Assembly: GCF_003762905.1 (NCBI RefSeq)
Contig: NZ_RJKS01000001.1
Coordinates: 248,001 to 312,000, forward strand
Source of the DNA: Curtobacterium sp. ZW137
Lineage (GTDB): Bacteria; Actinomycetota; Actinomycetes; Actinomycetales; Microbacteriaceae
Length of the DNA: 64,000 nucleotides
Direction of reading: 5' to 3'
In this document: in pieces, positions 54,401 through 63,298 of the stretch
How positions within the stretch are numbered: the first letter of the stretch is position 1
How the letters are laid out: each line of letters starts with the position of its first letter
The notes under the pieces: generated by a model
Seen by the model: the letters and a program-made list of their open reading frames with translations, nothing else
Databases searched by the model: none
What the model was told of the DNA's origin: nothing
Translations under genes and position numbers: made by a program

Positions 54401-55555
54401 ATGACCATCACACAAGCCCCCCGGAAGCCCCTGCGCATCGGCCCGATCGAGGTCGATGTGCCGGTCGTGCTCGCGCCGATGGCGGGCATCACGAACATGG
54501 CGTACCGCCGGCTCTGCCGCGAGTACGGCGCCGGTCTGTACGTCTGCGAGATGATCACCTCGCGCGCGCTCGTCGAACGGACGCCCGTGTCGATGCAGCT
54601 CATCCAGCACCACGAGTCCGAGACCCCGCGCTCCATCCAGCTCTACGGCGTCGAGCCGAACACCGTGGCCGAAGCGGCGACGATCCTCGTCGGCGAAGAC
54701 CGTGCCGACCACATCGACCTGAACTTCGGGTGCCCGGTGCCGAAGGTGACGCGGAAGGGCGGGGGAGCGGCACTGCCGTGGAAGCTCGACCTCTTCAAGG
54801 ACCTCGTCGAGAAGACGGTCCGCGCCGCCGGTGACGTCCCGGTCACGGTGAAGATGCGCAAGGGCATCGACGCCGACCACCTCACCTACCTCGACGCCGC
54901 CCGCATCGCGCGGGACGCCGGCGTCGCCGCGGTCTCGCTGCACGCCCGCACCGCGAACGAGCACTACTCGGGGCAGGCCGACTGGTCCGCCATCGCCACG
55001 CTGAAGGAAGCCGTCACCGACATCCCGGTGCTCGGCAACGGCGACATCTGGTCGGCGGCCGACGCACTCCGGATGGTCGACGAGACCGGCTGCGACGGTG
55101 TCGTCGTCGGGCGTGGATGCCTCGGACGGCCCTGGCTGTTCGGCGACCTCGCGGCGGCGTTCCGCGGTGAGGGCCTCCGCTACATGCCCTCGCTCGGTGA
55201 AGTGGCGGACGGGTTCCGTCGGCACGCCGAGCTGCTCGTCGAGTTCTTCGGGTCCGAAGAGCACGGCTGCCGCGACATCCGGAAGCACGTGGCCTGGTAC
55301 TTCAAGGGGTACCCGATCGGCGGCGACGTCCGCTCCGGGCTCTCCATGGCCTCCTCGCTGCAGGAGATCGACGACCTGCTCGGCCAGCTCGACGCGGACG
55401 CCCCGTACCCGGGCGCCGACGCCGAGGGCCCCCGTGGCCGAGCCGGTCACCCGAAGCGGACGGCGCTGCCCGACCGCTGGCTCGAGACCCGCGACGTCGA
55501 CGCCGAGTTCCGCAAGGTCCTCGCCGCCGCCGAACTGCACCACAGCGGCGGATGA
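54401..55555 (+). CDS. dus: tRNA-dihydrouridine synthase
   Basis: 384-residue flavoenzyme that reduces uridine in the tRNA D-loop. VVLAPMAGITNMAYRRLCRE (FMN binding), NFGCPVPKVTRKGGGAAL with the catalytic C111, SLHARTANEHYSGQADW and VVGRGCLGRPW are diagnostic. An extended C-terminus ends near YPGADAEGPRG. It overlaps dgt by 4 nt. Which uridine is modified cannot be told from sequence; DusB-like is likely. Confidence 0.94.
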   Translation: MTITQAPRKPLRIGPIEVDVPVVLAPMAGITNMAYRRLCREYGAGLYVCEMITSRALVERTPVSMQLIQHHESETPRSIQLYGVEPNTVAEAATILVGEDRADHIDLNFGCPVPKVTRKGGGAALPWKLDLFKDLVEKTVRAAGDVPVTVKMRKGIDADHLTYLDAARIARDAGVAAVSLHARTANEHYSGQADWSAIATLKEAVTDIPVLGNGDIWSAADALRMVDETGCDGVVVGRGCLGRPWLFGDLAAAFRGEGLRYMPSLGEVADGFRRHAELLVEFFGSEEHGCRDIRKHVAWYFKGYPIGGDVRSGLSMASSLQEIDDLLGQLDADAPYPGADAEGPRGRAGHPKRTALPDRWLETRDVDAEFRKVLAAAELHHSGG

Positions 55556-56832
55556 GCGCCCTGTCGTCCTACGGCCCAGCCGACGCCGAACGCTGGCTCC
55601 CCGAAGAACACGGCAACCGCCGTTCGGACTTCGCGCGCGACCGTGCCCGGCTGCTGCACTCCAGTGCGCTCCGGCGCCTCGCCGCGAAGACCCAGGTGCT
55701 CAGCCCGACGACCGGGCTCGACTTCGCCCGGAACCGGCTCACCCACTCGCTCGAGGTGGCGCAGGTCGGCCGTGAACTCGCGGACTCGCTCGGGCTCGAC
55801 CCCGACGTCGTCGACACGGCGTGCCTGGCGCACGACATCGGGCACCCGCCGTTCGGGCACAACGGCGAGACCGCGGTGAACGCCTGGGCAAGGGACATCG
55901 GCGGGTTCGAGGGGAACGCGCAGACGCTGCGGCTCCTCACCCGGCTCGAGCCGAAGGTGTACGGCGCCGGGGACCGCCCCTATGGCTTGAACCTCACCAG
56001 GGCGTCGCTCGACGCGTCGTGCAAGTACCCGTGGCCGGCGGCTCAGGGCGTGGCCGAGTCGTCGTCCGGACGCACCAAGTTCGGCTTCTACGACGACGAC
56101 CACGCAGCGTTCGAGTGGCTCCGCGCCGGCGCTCCCCGACGGCAGCGCTGCATCGAGGCCCAGGTGATGGACCTCTCCGACGACATCGCCTACTCCGTCC
56201 ACGACTTCGAGGACGCCGTCGTCGCCGGGTTCATCGACGTCGCCGCCCTCGGGGACCGCGTCGGTGAGAACGACATCGTGTCGGCCATGCACGCCTGGGT
56301 CGGGGACGACCTCAGCCGCGACGAACTGCTCGAGGCGTTCGACCGGCTCCGCGCCCTGCCGCTGTGGATGACGTCGTACGACGGCTCCCGTCGTGACGCC
56401 GCGCGGCTGAAGAACCTCACCTCGCAGCTCATCGGCCGCTTCGCCCGCACGGCGACCGCCGCAACCCGCCAGGCGTACGCCTCCGGGTCCCTCGTCCGGT
56501 TCGCCGCCTCGGTCGTCACCCCGCCGGAGATCATCGGCGAGATCGCGGTGCTCAAGGGCATCGTCGCGGCGTTCGTGATGACCCAGGGTGACCGGCAGCC
56601 CGTGTACGAAGAGCAGCGGCGCATCCTCACCGAGCTGCTCGACGCACTCGCGCACGGCGGGGACGCCGCGCTCGAGCCCGGGTTCGCCGCGGACTGGCGG
56701 CAGGCGCAGGACGACACCGGGCGGCTCCGCGCCGTCGTCGACCAGGTCGCGAGCCTCACGGACCAGGGTGCCCTCGCATGGCACCGGCGGCTCGTGGTGG
56801 GCGAGCGGGAGACCGTCCACATCCCCGTCTGA
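55552..56832 (+). CDS. dgt: Deoxyguanosinetriphosphate triphosphohydrolase family (dGTPase)
   Basis: 426 residues, HD-superfamily. The metal ligands appear in RLTHSLEVAQVGREL and CLAHDIGHPPFGHNGE. The long form, starting RRSDFARDRARLLHSSALRRLAAKTQV (in parts), matches the Dgt-like group that cleaves dNTPs to nucleosides and triphosphate and controls dNTP pools; it sits before dnaG as in most actinobacteria. Confidence 0.93.
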   Translation: MSALSSYGPADAERWLPEEHGNRRSDFARDRARLLHSSALRRLAAKTQVLSPTTGLDFARNRLTHSLEVAQVGRELADSLGLDPDVVDTACLAHDIGHPPFGHNGETAVNAWARDIGGFEGNAQTLRLLTRLEPKVYGAGDRPYGLNLTRASLDASCKYPWPAAQGVAESSSGRTKFGFYDDDHAAFEWLRAGAPRRQRCIEAQVMDLSDDIAYSVHDFEDAVVAGFIDVAALGDRVGENDIVSAMHAWVGDDLSRDELLEAFDRLRALPLWMTSYDGSRRDAARLKNLTSQLIGRFARTATAATRQAYASGSLVRFAASVVTPPEIIGEIAVLKGIVAAFVMTQGDRQPVYEEQRRILTELLDALAHGGDAALEPGFAADWRQAQDDTGRLRAVVDQVASLTDQGALAWHRRLVVGERETVHIPV

Positions 56833-56859
56833 GCGGTCGGCGGCGTCCCCGGTCCGAAC

Positions 56860-56865
56860 TAAGAT
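56860..56865 (+). promoter_or_regulatory. -10 of dnaG (leaderless)
   Basis: TAAGAT ending 6 bases before GTG 56872. Confidence 0.55.
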
Positions 56866-56871
56866 CGTGGG

Positions 56872-58806
56872 GTGGCTGGACTCATCGCGCGGAACGACAT
56901 CGACGAGGTCCGCGCGCGCGTGAACATCGCCGACGTCGTCGGTGACTACGTCACGCTGAAGTCCGCAGGGGTGGGGTCCCTCAAGGGCCTGTGCCCGTTC
57001 CACGACGAGCGCTCCCCGTCCTTCCACGTCCGGCCCCAGGTCGGCCGGTACCACTGCTTCGGCTGCGGTGAAGACGGCGACGTCTTCAGCTTCATCATGA
57101 AGCAGGACCACACCACCTTCTCCGAAGCGGTGGAGCGGATGGCCGCGAAGATCGGCTTCACGCTCCACTACGAAGAAGGCGACGGGCCGCGCACCGACTA
57201 CAACACCCGCGCCCGGCTCATCGCCGCGAACGAAGCCGCGCTGCAGTTCTACATCGCGCAGCTCACCACGCCGGCAGCCGATCCGGCACGACGCTTCCTC
57301 GGCGAACGCGGCTTCGACCCGTCGGCCGCGCAGCACTTCGGCGTCGGCTTCGCGCCGAAGTCCTTCGACGCGCTGAAGGACCACCTCAAGGGCCGCGGCT
57401 TCACGATGGAAGAACTCACGTCCGCCGGGCTCGTCAGCCAGGGGGACCGCTCCCCGTACGACCGCTTCCGCGGCCGCCTGATGTGGCCCATCCGCGACGT
57501 CACGGGTGCCACGATCGGCTTCGGCGCACGTCGTCTGCTCGAGGACGACAAGGGCCCGAAGTACCTGAACACCCCGGACACGCCGATCTACCACAAGAGC
57601 CAGGTGCTCTACGGCATCGACCTCGCCCGCCGCGACATCTCGAAGCAGAAGCAGGTCGTCATCGTCGAGGGGTACACCGACGTGATGGCGTGCCACCTCG
57701 CCGGGATCACGACCGCGGTGGCCACGTGCGGCACCTCGTTCGGCGTCGACCACATCAAGGTCCTCCGCCCGATGCTCGGCGACGTCGGTGGCGGCGACCC
57801 GAACGCCAACGGTGAGGTCGTCTTCACGTTCGACCCCGACGAAGCCGGGCAGCGTGCCGCTTCCCGCGCCTTCGCGGAAGAGCAGCGGTTCGCCGCGCAG
57901 ACCTACGTGGCCGTGGCACCGGGTGGGCTCGACCCGTGCGACCTCCGGCTCGCCCGGGGCGACGACGCGATCCGGCGGCTGGTCACGAACAAGCGGCCGA
58001 TGTTCGAGTTCATGATCCGGCGCACGCTCGACGGCCACGACCTCGAGACCGTCGAAGGGCGTGTCGCCGCGCTGCGGTCCGCCGCGCCGGTGCTCGCCGG
58101 GATCCGTGACCGCTCGCTCACGCAGGGGTACGTCCGGGAGCTCGCGGGGTGGCTCGGCATGGAGATGGCCGAGGTCCGACGGGCCGTCGACGGTGCCCGC
58201 CGGGCGTCCTCGTCCTCGTCGTCGGGGTCGTCGGGGTCGTCGTCCGGCGGTGGGCGCGGAGTCCCCGTCGGACAGGCCGGACCCGGCGGGCAGATGGTCG
58301 CACCGCTCGACGAACCCGTCGCGGGCATCCGATCGCTGCCGAACGACCCGATCACCCGGATGGAACGCGACGCCGTGATGGCGATGGTGCAGCAGCCGAC
58401 GTCGGTCGGGGCGCCGCTCCTCGGGCTCGCCGCCGCAGCGACGTTCTCGGCGCCGATGCTCGCCGTCGTGCGGGACGCCGTGGTCGCCAACGTCGACGCG
58501 CTCGGGCGGTCGGACTGGCTCGACCGCCTGACCTCGGACGTGCCGGCGCCGGTCCGTGGCCTCGTGTCGGAGCTCGCGCTCGCGCCGATCCCCGCGCGCA
58601 ACGACGAGGACCTCGCGATCTACTGCCGGGGCATCGTCGTGGCGCTGGTCGAGCGGGACCTGCTCGCGCGCAAGGCCTCGCTCCTCGGGCAGCTGCAGCG
58701 CGCGGACCCGAACGAGCACGCCGAGCGTCGGGCAGACCTCCAGCGCCAGCTCGTCGACATCGACGCCCAGCGCATGCGCTTGCGCGCCGACGCCCAGGCG
58801 TCGTAG
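56872..58806 (+). CDS. dnaG: DNA primase
   Basis: 644 residues. An N-terminal CHC2 zinc finger (C41-PF-H-DERSPSFHV and YHCFGCGEDG), the RNA polymerase domain with TOPRIM (VVIVEGYTDVMACHLAG and FTFDPDEAGQRAA), and a C-terminal helicase-binding region. A Ser/Gly linker (SSSSSGSSGSSSGGG) separates the catalytic core from the C-terminal domain. Start is GTG 56872, with TAAGAT 6 bases upstream. It makes RNA primers for replication. Independent of dgt by 39 bp. Confidence 0.96.
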   Translation: MAGLIARNDIDEVRARVNIADVVGDYVTLKSAGVGSLKGLCPFHDERSPSFHVRPQVGRYHCFGCGEDGDVFSFIMKQDHTTFSEAVERMAAKIGFTLHYEEGDGPRTDYNTRARLIAANEAALQFYIAQLTTPAADPARRFLGERGFDPSAAQHFGVGFAPKSFDALKDHLKGRGFTMEELTSAGLVSQGDRSPYDRFRGRLMWPIRDVTGATIGFGARRLLEDDKGPKYLNTPDTPIYHKSQVLYGIDLARRDISKQKQVVIVEGYTDVMACHLAGITTAVATCGTSFGVDHIKVLRPMLGDVGGGDPNANGEVVFTFDPDEAGQRAASRAFAEEQRFAAQTYVAVAPGGLDPCDLRLARGDDAIRRLVTNKRPMFEFMIRRTLDGHDLETVEGRVAALRSAAPVLAGIRDRSLTQGYVRELAGWLGMEMAEVRRAVDGARRASSSSSSGSSGSSSGGGRGVPVGQAGPGGQMVAPLDEPVAGIRSLPNDPITRMERDAVMAMVQQPTSVGAPLLGLAAAATFSAPMLAVVRDAVVANVDALGRSDWLDRLTSDVPAPVRGLVSELALAPIPARNDEDLAIYCRGIVVALVERDLLARKASLLGQLQRADPNEHAERRADLQRQLVDIDAQRMRLRADAQAS

Positions 58807-58905
58807 GCGCTGCGCTGCCGCGCGCCGCGCGCGCTGCGCTGCCGCGCGCCGCGCGCGCTGCGCTGCCGCGCGCTGCGCTGCCGCGCGCTGCGCTGCCGCG
58901 CGCCC
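58807..58905. repeat. GC-rich tandem array downstream of dnaG
   Basis: Two longer units then three units of CGCTGCGCTGCCGCG. It begins directly at the dnaG stop codon. No sign of coding. Confidence 0.6.
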
Positions 58906-58915
58906 GAGTCGCACC

Positions 58916-58976
58916 GTGCGAGGTTCCGTACACCGTGGGAGCCGCCGGGCGACGCACCGAGTACGGAACCTCGCAC
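58916..58976. repeat. Perfect inverted repeat (family E)
   Basis: GTGCGAGGTTCCGTAC (58916-58931) and its exact complement GTACGGAACCTCGCAC (58961-58976), 29 bp apart. Candidate terminator of dnaG or a dispersed element with one copy here. Confidence 0.65.
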
Positions 58977-59123
58977 GCTGCGTGCGCCGGACCCGCGGCC
59001 TCGCACGGTGCGGGGCACGCGCCCCGGGCGCCCTGGACGTGTCCCCACGGCGGGCCGGGCGGGCGTGGCGGAGGTGGGTCGAGCCTTCAGGCCGCTGGAG
59101 GAGGGATCCGACGGACCGGGCGC

Positions 59124-59186
59124 CGGTGAGATCGCACCTGGTGTCGCGTCGTCCGGCGGGATCTGACACGAAGTGCGATCTCACCG
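59124..59186. repeat. Intergenic palindromic repeat, family C copy 2
   Basis: CGGTGAGATCGCACCTGGTG at the left, GACACGAAGTGCGATCTCAC at the right. Near-identical arms to copy 1 (43971-44034), different central sequence. Confidence 0.7.
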
Positions 59187-59285
59187 CCTGCCCGCCTGCC
59201 CGCCCGCCCGCCTGCCCGCCCGCCGGCCCGCCGGCCCGCCCGCCCGCCGGCCTGCCGGCCCGCCGGCCCGCCGGCCCGCCCGCGG
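59187..59285. repeat. Tetranucleotide-period CCGC/CCGG array
   Basis: About 100 bp of CCCG, CCTG and CCGG units in 4-bp steps, immediately next to the family C palindrome. Confidence 0.6.
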
Positions 59286-59372
59286 CCGCGTTGCGGGACG
59301 CAACAAGCGTGCGCGGAGCGCCGCGCGTCGAGGCGGAATCATGCGTCACGCGCGGGACTCTTGCGTTACAGC

Positions 59373-59388
59373 GGTGTAACAAAACCGT
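59373..59388. promoter_or_regulatory. Palindrome upstream of the peptide transporter operon
   Basis: GTTACAGCGGTGTAAC, 6-bp perfect arms, in an island of more AT-rich sequence about 120 bp before the first gene. Candidate operator for a dimeric repressor such as a GntR or TetR type; the regulator is not in the window. Confidence 0.4.
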
Positions 59389-59505
59389 CCCCGCCGAAGA
59401 AAGTTCCGTGGCAGGGTGTCTCTCAATGAGTGTCCCGGCCGGGCACACAGCAGTTCCACCGTCCGGCCCGGGGCTCCTGCAACCATGACCAGAGAGGCAT
59501 CGGAT

Positions 59506-61125
59506 ATGGCATCCGTGACCAAGTGGGGCAAGCGCACGATCGCGCTCGGCGCCGGAGCAGCAGCGACGGCGCTGGTGCTCACCGGCTGCGCGGGCGGCAG
59601 CGGCTCGTCCACCACCGACCTGAACGGCCTGATCATCGGCACGACCGACTCGATCACGTCGCTCGACCCGGCCGGCTCGTACGACAACGGCTCGTTCGCC
59701 GTGCAGAACCAGGTGTTCCCCTTCCTGATGAACACCCCGGTCGGCAGCCCGGACGTCAAGCCGGACATCGCAACCAAGGGCGAGTTCACGAACCCGACGA
59801 CCTACACGGTCACGCTCAAGAAGGGGCTCGAGTTCGCGAACGGCAACAAGCTCACCTCGAGCGACGTGAAGTTCTCGTTCGACCGTGAACTGAAGATCAA
59901 CAACGAGAACGGCCCGCAGTCGCTGCTCGCCAACCTCAAGAGCATCGACACGCCGGACGCCACGACCGTGGTGTTCAACCTCGACCACGCGGACCAGACC
60001 TGGCCGCAGGTGCTGTCGAGCCCGGCCGGCCCGATCGTCGACGAGGACGTCTTCTCCGCCACGAAGCTCACCCCCGCGGCGGACATCGTCAAGGGCAACG
60101 CGTTCGCCGGTCAGTACGAGATCACCTCGTACAAGGAGAACCAGCTCATCCAGTACAAGGCGAACAGCAAGTACGACGGGCTGCTCGGCAAGGCGAAGAC
60201 GAGCGAGGTGACGGCCAACTACTACACGAAGGAGACCGACCTCAAGCTCGCGGTCCAGAAGGGCGACGTCGACGTGGCGTACCGCTCCCTGACCCCGACG
60301 GACATCGCGTCGCTCCGCAAGGACGACAAGCTGACGGTCACGGACGGCCCCGGCGGCGAGATCCGCTACCTGGTCTTCAACTTCAAGTCCCAGCCCTTCG
60401 GCACCGGCCAGTCCGACGCCGACGCGAAGAAGGCCCTCGCGGTGCGCTCGGCCGTCGCGGACGTCGTTGACCGTGACGCGCTCGCGAAGGAGGTCTACAA
60501 CAACACGTACACGCCGCTGTACTCGATGGTGCCGGACGGCCTCACGGGTGCCGCGACGCCGTTCAAGTCGCTCTACGGCGACGGCAACGGCGCCCCGGAC
60601 GTCGACAAGGCCAAGAAGGCCCTCAGCGACGCCGGTGTCTCCGGCAAGGTCCAGCTCGACATCCAGTACGCACCGGACCACTACGGTTCGGCGTCGGACG
60701 ACGAGTACGCGCTCCTCAAGACGCAGCTCGAGAAGTCGGGCCTGTTCACCGTGAACATCCAGTCGACGGTCTACACGACCTACGCCCAGGAGCGCACGAA
60801 GGACTCGTACCCGGAGTACCAGCTCGGTTGGTTCCCGGACTTCTCGGACGCGGACAACTACCTGTCGCCGTTCTTCACGAAGGAGAACTTCGTGCAGAAC
60901 CACTACGACGACAGCGTGATCCAGGACCTCATCGCCCAGGAGCAGGCGGAGTCCGACCCGACCAAGCGTGCGGACCTCATCGAGCAGGCCCAGCAGCGTG
61001 AGGCGACGCAGATCTCCACGCTGCCGCTGCTGCAGGGCAAGTCCGTGGCGGTCGCGAGCAAGGACGTCAAGGGCCTCAAGCTCGACGCCTCGTTCAAGTT
61101 CCGGTACGCGACGCTCAGCAAGTAA
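59506..61125 (+). CDS. Peptide/oligopeptide ABC transporter substrate-binding lipoprotein
   Basis: 539 residues from ATG 59506, with AGAGAGG upstream. Signal peptide of two basic residues and a hydrophobic stretch, lipobox LTGC with lipidated C28, then an SBP_bac_5 (DppA/OppA) domain with ITSLDPAGSYDNGSFAVQNQ and YTVTLKKGLEFANGNKLTSSDVKFSFDR (in parts). The family binds peptides, nickel or other solutes; substrate unknown. First gene of an operon with two permeases and an ATPase. Confidence 0.93.
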   Translation: MASVTKWGKRTIALGAGAAATALVLTGCAGGSGSSTTDLNGLIIGTTDSITSLDPAGSYDNGSFAVQNQVFPFLMNTPVGSPDVKPDIATKGEFTNPTTYTVTLKKGLEFANGNKLTSSDVKFSFDRELKINNENGPQSLLANLKSIDTPDATTVVFNLDHADQTWPQVLSSPAGPIVDEDVFSATKLTPAADIVKGNAFAGQYEITSYKENQLIQYKANSKYDGLLGKAKTSEVTANYYTKETDLKLAVQKGDVDVAYRSLTPTDIASLRKDDKLTVTDGPGGEIRYLVFNFKSQPFGTGQSDADAKKALAVRSAVADVVDRDALAKEVYNNTYTPLYSMVPDGLTGAATPFKSLYGDGNGAPDVDKAKKALSDAGVSGKVQLDIQYAPDHYGSASDDEYALLKTQLEKSGLFTVNIQSTVYTTYAQERTKDSYPEYQLGWFPDFSDADNYLSPFFTKENFVQNHYDDSVIQDLIAQEQAESDPTKRADLIEQAQQREATQISTLPLLQGKSVAVASKDVKGLKLDASFKFRYATLSK

Positions 61126-61134
61126 CCCGACGAA

Positions 61135-61171
61135 CGACAGGGGGCGCTCCCACGAGGGGCGCCCCCTGTCG
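61135..61171 (+). terminator. Intra-operon hairpin after the binding-protein gene
   Basis: CGACAGGGGGCGC / GCGCCCCCTGTCG, 13-bp perfect stem, between the binding-protein gene and the first permease. It could lower expression of the membrane genes relative to the binding protein or protect its mRNA. Confidence 0.7.
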
Positions 61172-61196
61172 GCGTCATCCGAAAGGCACCCATCCC

Positions 61197-62291
61197 GTGA
61201 CCCTCACGAACCCCGAGGCGATCGACACGGAGCCCACGAAGCCACAGGCACAGCGACGTGCCAACGGCGGCGGCGGCATCGGTCGGTACATCCTCATCCG
61301 CTTCCTCCTCATCTTCCCGACCGTCTTCATCCTGGTGACGCTCGTGTTCTTCCTGATGCGCATCATCGGGAACCCGATCGTCGCCTCGGTCGGCGGTCGG
61401 CTCACCCAGGCGCAGCTTCAGGAACGCCTGCACGCCGCCGGGTACGACCGGCCGGTCATCGTCCAGTACCTGGAGTACCTCGGCAACATCGCCCGCGGTG
61501 ACTTCGGGACGACGGCGACGGACCACCGCCCGATCACCGAGATCATCGTCACGTACGGCGGTGCCACGGCGGAGCTCGTCTTCTACGCGCTCATCGTCGC
61601 GCTCGTGCTCGGCATCCCGCTCGGCATGCTCGCCGCGTACCTGCGCGACAAGTGGCCGGACGTGCTCCTCCGCGCGCTGGCGATCCTGACCTACGCGACC
61701 CCGGTGTTCTTCGGCGGTCTCCTCATGAAGCTCGTGTTCTCGGTGTGGCTCGGGTGGCTGCCGCTCGGCGACCGGGCATCGACGCGGGTGGAGCTGGCGC
61801 TCGACCAGGTCCCCGGCGCGACGGGCATCTACATCATCGACGCGCTCCGCACGGGCAACGGCCAGATCATCGGCGACGTCCTGCTGCACGCGGTGCTGCC
61901 CGCGCTGACGCTCGGCCTGCTGACCGCCGGCATCTTCCTGCGCCTGGTGCGCGCGAACATGATCGGCTCGCTCGGCTCGGAGTACGTCGACGCCGCCCGG
62001 TCCCGCGGCGTCCGCGAGTCCCGGCTCGTCCGGACCCACGCGTTCCGTCCGGCGCTCGTCCCGATCATCACGGTGATGGGGCTCCAGATCGCCATGCTGC
62101 TCGGCGGCTCGGTCCTCACCGAGACCACGTTCGGCTGGCGCGGGCTCGGCTTCGAGCTCAACCAGTACCTGTCGGCCCGTGACTTCGTCGCGGTCCAGGG
62201 CATCGTCGCGATGCTCGCGGTGATCGTGGCGGTGACGAACTTCGTCGTCGACGTGGTCGCGGCCCTGATCGACCCGAGAGTGAGGTTCTGA
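61197..62291 (+). CDS. Peptide ABC transporter permease (DppB/OppB type)
   Basis: 364 residues, about six membrane helices. A polar start (1-28) precedes YILIRFLLIFPTVFILVTLV, the usual first helix. The EAA-like loop is EYVDAARSRGVRESRLVRTHAFRPALVP (in parts) near residue 262. Start is GTG 61197 (VTLTNPEAID); AAAGG lies upstream. Downstream permease starts 2 bp later. Confidence 0.93.
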   Translation: MTLTNPEAIDTEPTKPQAQRRANGGGGIGRYILIRFLLIFPTVFILVTLVFFLMRIIGNPIVASVGGRLTQAQLQERLHAAGYDRPVIVQYLEYLGNIARGDFGTTATDHRPITEIIVTYGGATAELVFYALIVALVLGIPLGMLAAYLRDKWPDVLLRALAILTYATPVFFGGLLMKLVFSVWLGWLPLGDRASTRVELALDQVPGATGIYIIDALRTGNGQIIGDVLLHAVLPALTLGLLTAGIFLRLVRANMIGSLGSEYVDAARSRGVRESRLVRTHAFRPALVPIITVMGLQIAMLLGGSVLTETTFGWRGLGFELNQYLSARDFVAVQGIVAMLAVIVAVTNFVVDVVAALIDPRVRF

Positions 62292-62293
62292 AC

Positions 62294-63298
62294 ATGTCCG
62301 ACACCACACTCGTCGACCGTCACGAGCCGCTGTGGAAGCGCCTGCCCGTCGTCGTCCAGCTGCGCCGGAGCACCGGGTGGCAGCGCGCGATGCTCATCGT
62401 CGGCGTGGTCATCTGCGCCGTCTACCTCATCGTCGCGGTGTTCGCTCCGCTCATCGCCCCGTACGGCTTCGGCCAGCTGCAGGGTGACGACGGCGTGAGC
62501 TTCCCGCGCACCGGCGCCCCGAGTCCCGAGCACATCTGGGGTACGACCGTCGGCGGCTTCGACGTGTTCAGCCGCGTCGTGTTCGGTACCCGGACCGCCG
62601 TCCTCGTCGTCATCGTGGCGGTCATCGTCTCGATCATCATCGGCGTGCTGCTCGGCATGGTCTCCGGCTACATCGGCGGGTGGCTCGACCGGGTCCTCGT
62701 CGTGGTCGCGGACGCGATCTACGCGTTCCCGTCGCTGCTCCTGGCGATCGTCGTCTCGATCGTCGTCTCCGGCGGCAACTCGAGCTACTACGGCGGCATC
62801 ACGGCGGCGGCGATCTCGATCACCGTGGTCTACGTGCCGCAGTACTTCCGCGTGGTCCGTGCCGAGGCGGTCCGGCTGAAGAACGACGCGTTCGTCGAGT
62901 CGGCTCGCGTGATGGGCACGAACCCGTGGCGGATCATGACGCGGCACGTGCTCCGGAACTCGACCCGTTCGCTGCCGCTCATCCTGACGCTCAACGCCTC
63001 GGACGCGATCCTGACCCTGGCCGGCCTCGGCTTCCTCGGGTTCGGCATCGGCCCGACAGCGGGTGCCGAGTGGGGCTACGACCTCAGCCGCGCGCTGTCC
63101 GACGTCGCGTCCGGCGTCTGGTGGACCGGTGTCTACCCGGGTGTCGCGATCGTGGTCCTGGTCCTCGGGGTCACGTTCATCGGCGAGAGCCTCAACGACA
63201 TCTCCGATCCCCGCCTGCGTGCGCGCCGGCGGCTGAAGCAGCTCGTGAGCACCCGCGACAAGCGTGGCACCACCGGAACGGAAGGGGCCGCAGCATGA
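62294..63298 (+). CDS. Peptide ABC transporter permease (DppC/OppC type)
   Basis: 334 residues with about six helices, N-terminal helix at residues 33-55 (MLIVGVVICAVYLIVAVFAP), then the DppC motif HIWGTTVGGFDVFSRVVFGTR (in parts) and the EAA loop FVESARVMGTNPWRIMTRHVLRN. The C-terminus is basic and cytoplasmic. It overlaps the next gene by 4 nt. Confidence 0.93.
   Translation: MSDTTLVDRHEPLWKRLPVVVQLRRSTGWQRAMLIVGVVICAVYLIVAVFAPLIAPYGFGQLQGDDGVSFPRTGAPSPEHIWGTTVGGFDVFSRVVFGTRTAVLVVIVAVIVSIIIGVLLGMVSGYIGGWLDRVLVVVADAIYAFPSLLLAIVVSIVVSGGNSSYYGGITAAAISITVVYVPQYFRVVRAEAVRLKNDAFVESARVMGTNPWRIMTRHVLRNSTRSLPLILTLNASDAILTLAGLGFLGFGIGPTAGAEWGYDLSRALSDVASGVWWTGVYPGVAIVVLVLGVTFIGESLNDISDPRLRARRRLKQLVSTRDKRGTTGTEGAAA

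Larger units (their letters stand above)
58807..59505. other. Long intergenic region of GC repeats and palindromes
   Basis: About 700 bp with no gene that I can support. In order: a GCTGCGCTGCCGCGC tandem array (58807-58905), an inverted repeat (58916-58976), ordinary GC-rich sequence, a family C palindrome (59124-59186), a 4-bp-period array of CCGC/CCGG (59187-59285), a short more AT-balanced stretch with a palindrome GTTACAGCGGTGTAAC, and the oppA-type leader. Confidence 0.65.

Noticed and set aside
55447..60903. An open frame of 1818 codons on the minus strand opposite dgt, dnaG and the peptide-binding gene
   Set aside because: Runs through three intact plus-strand genes and a repeat-rich gap without any recognisable domain; shadow frame.
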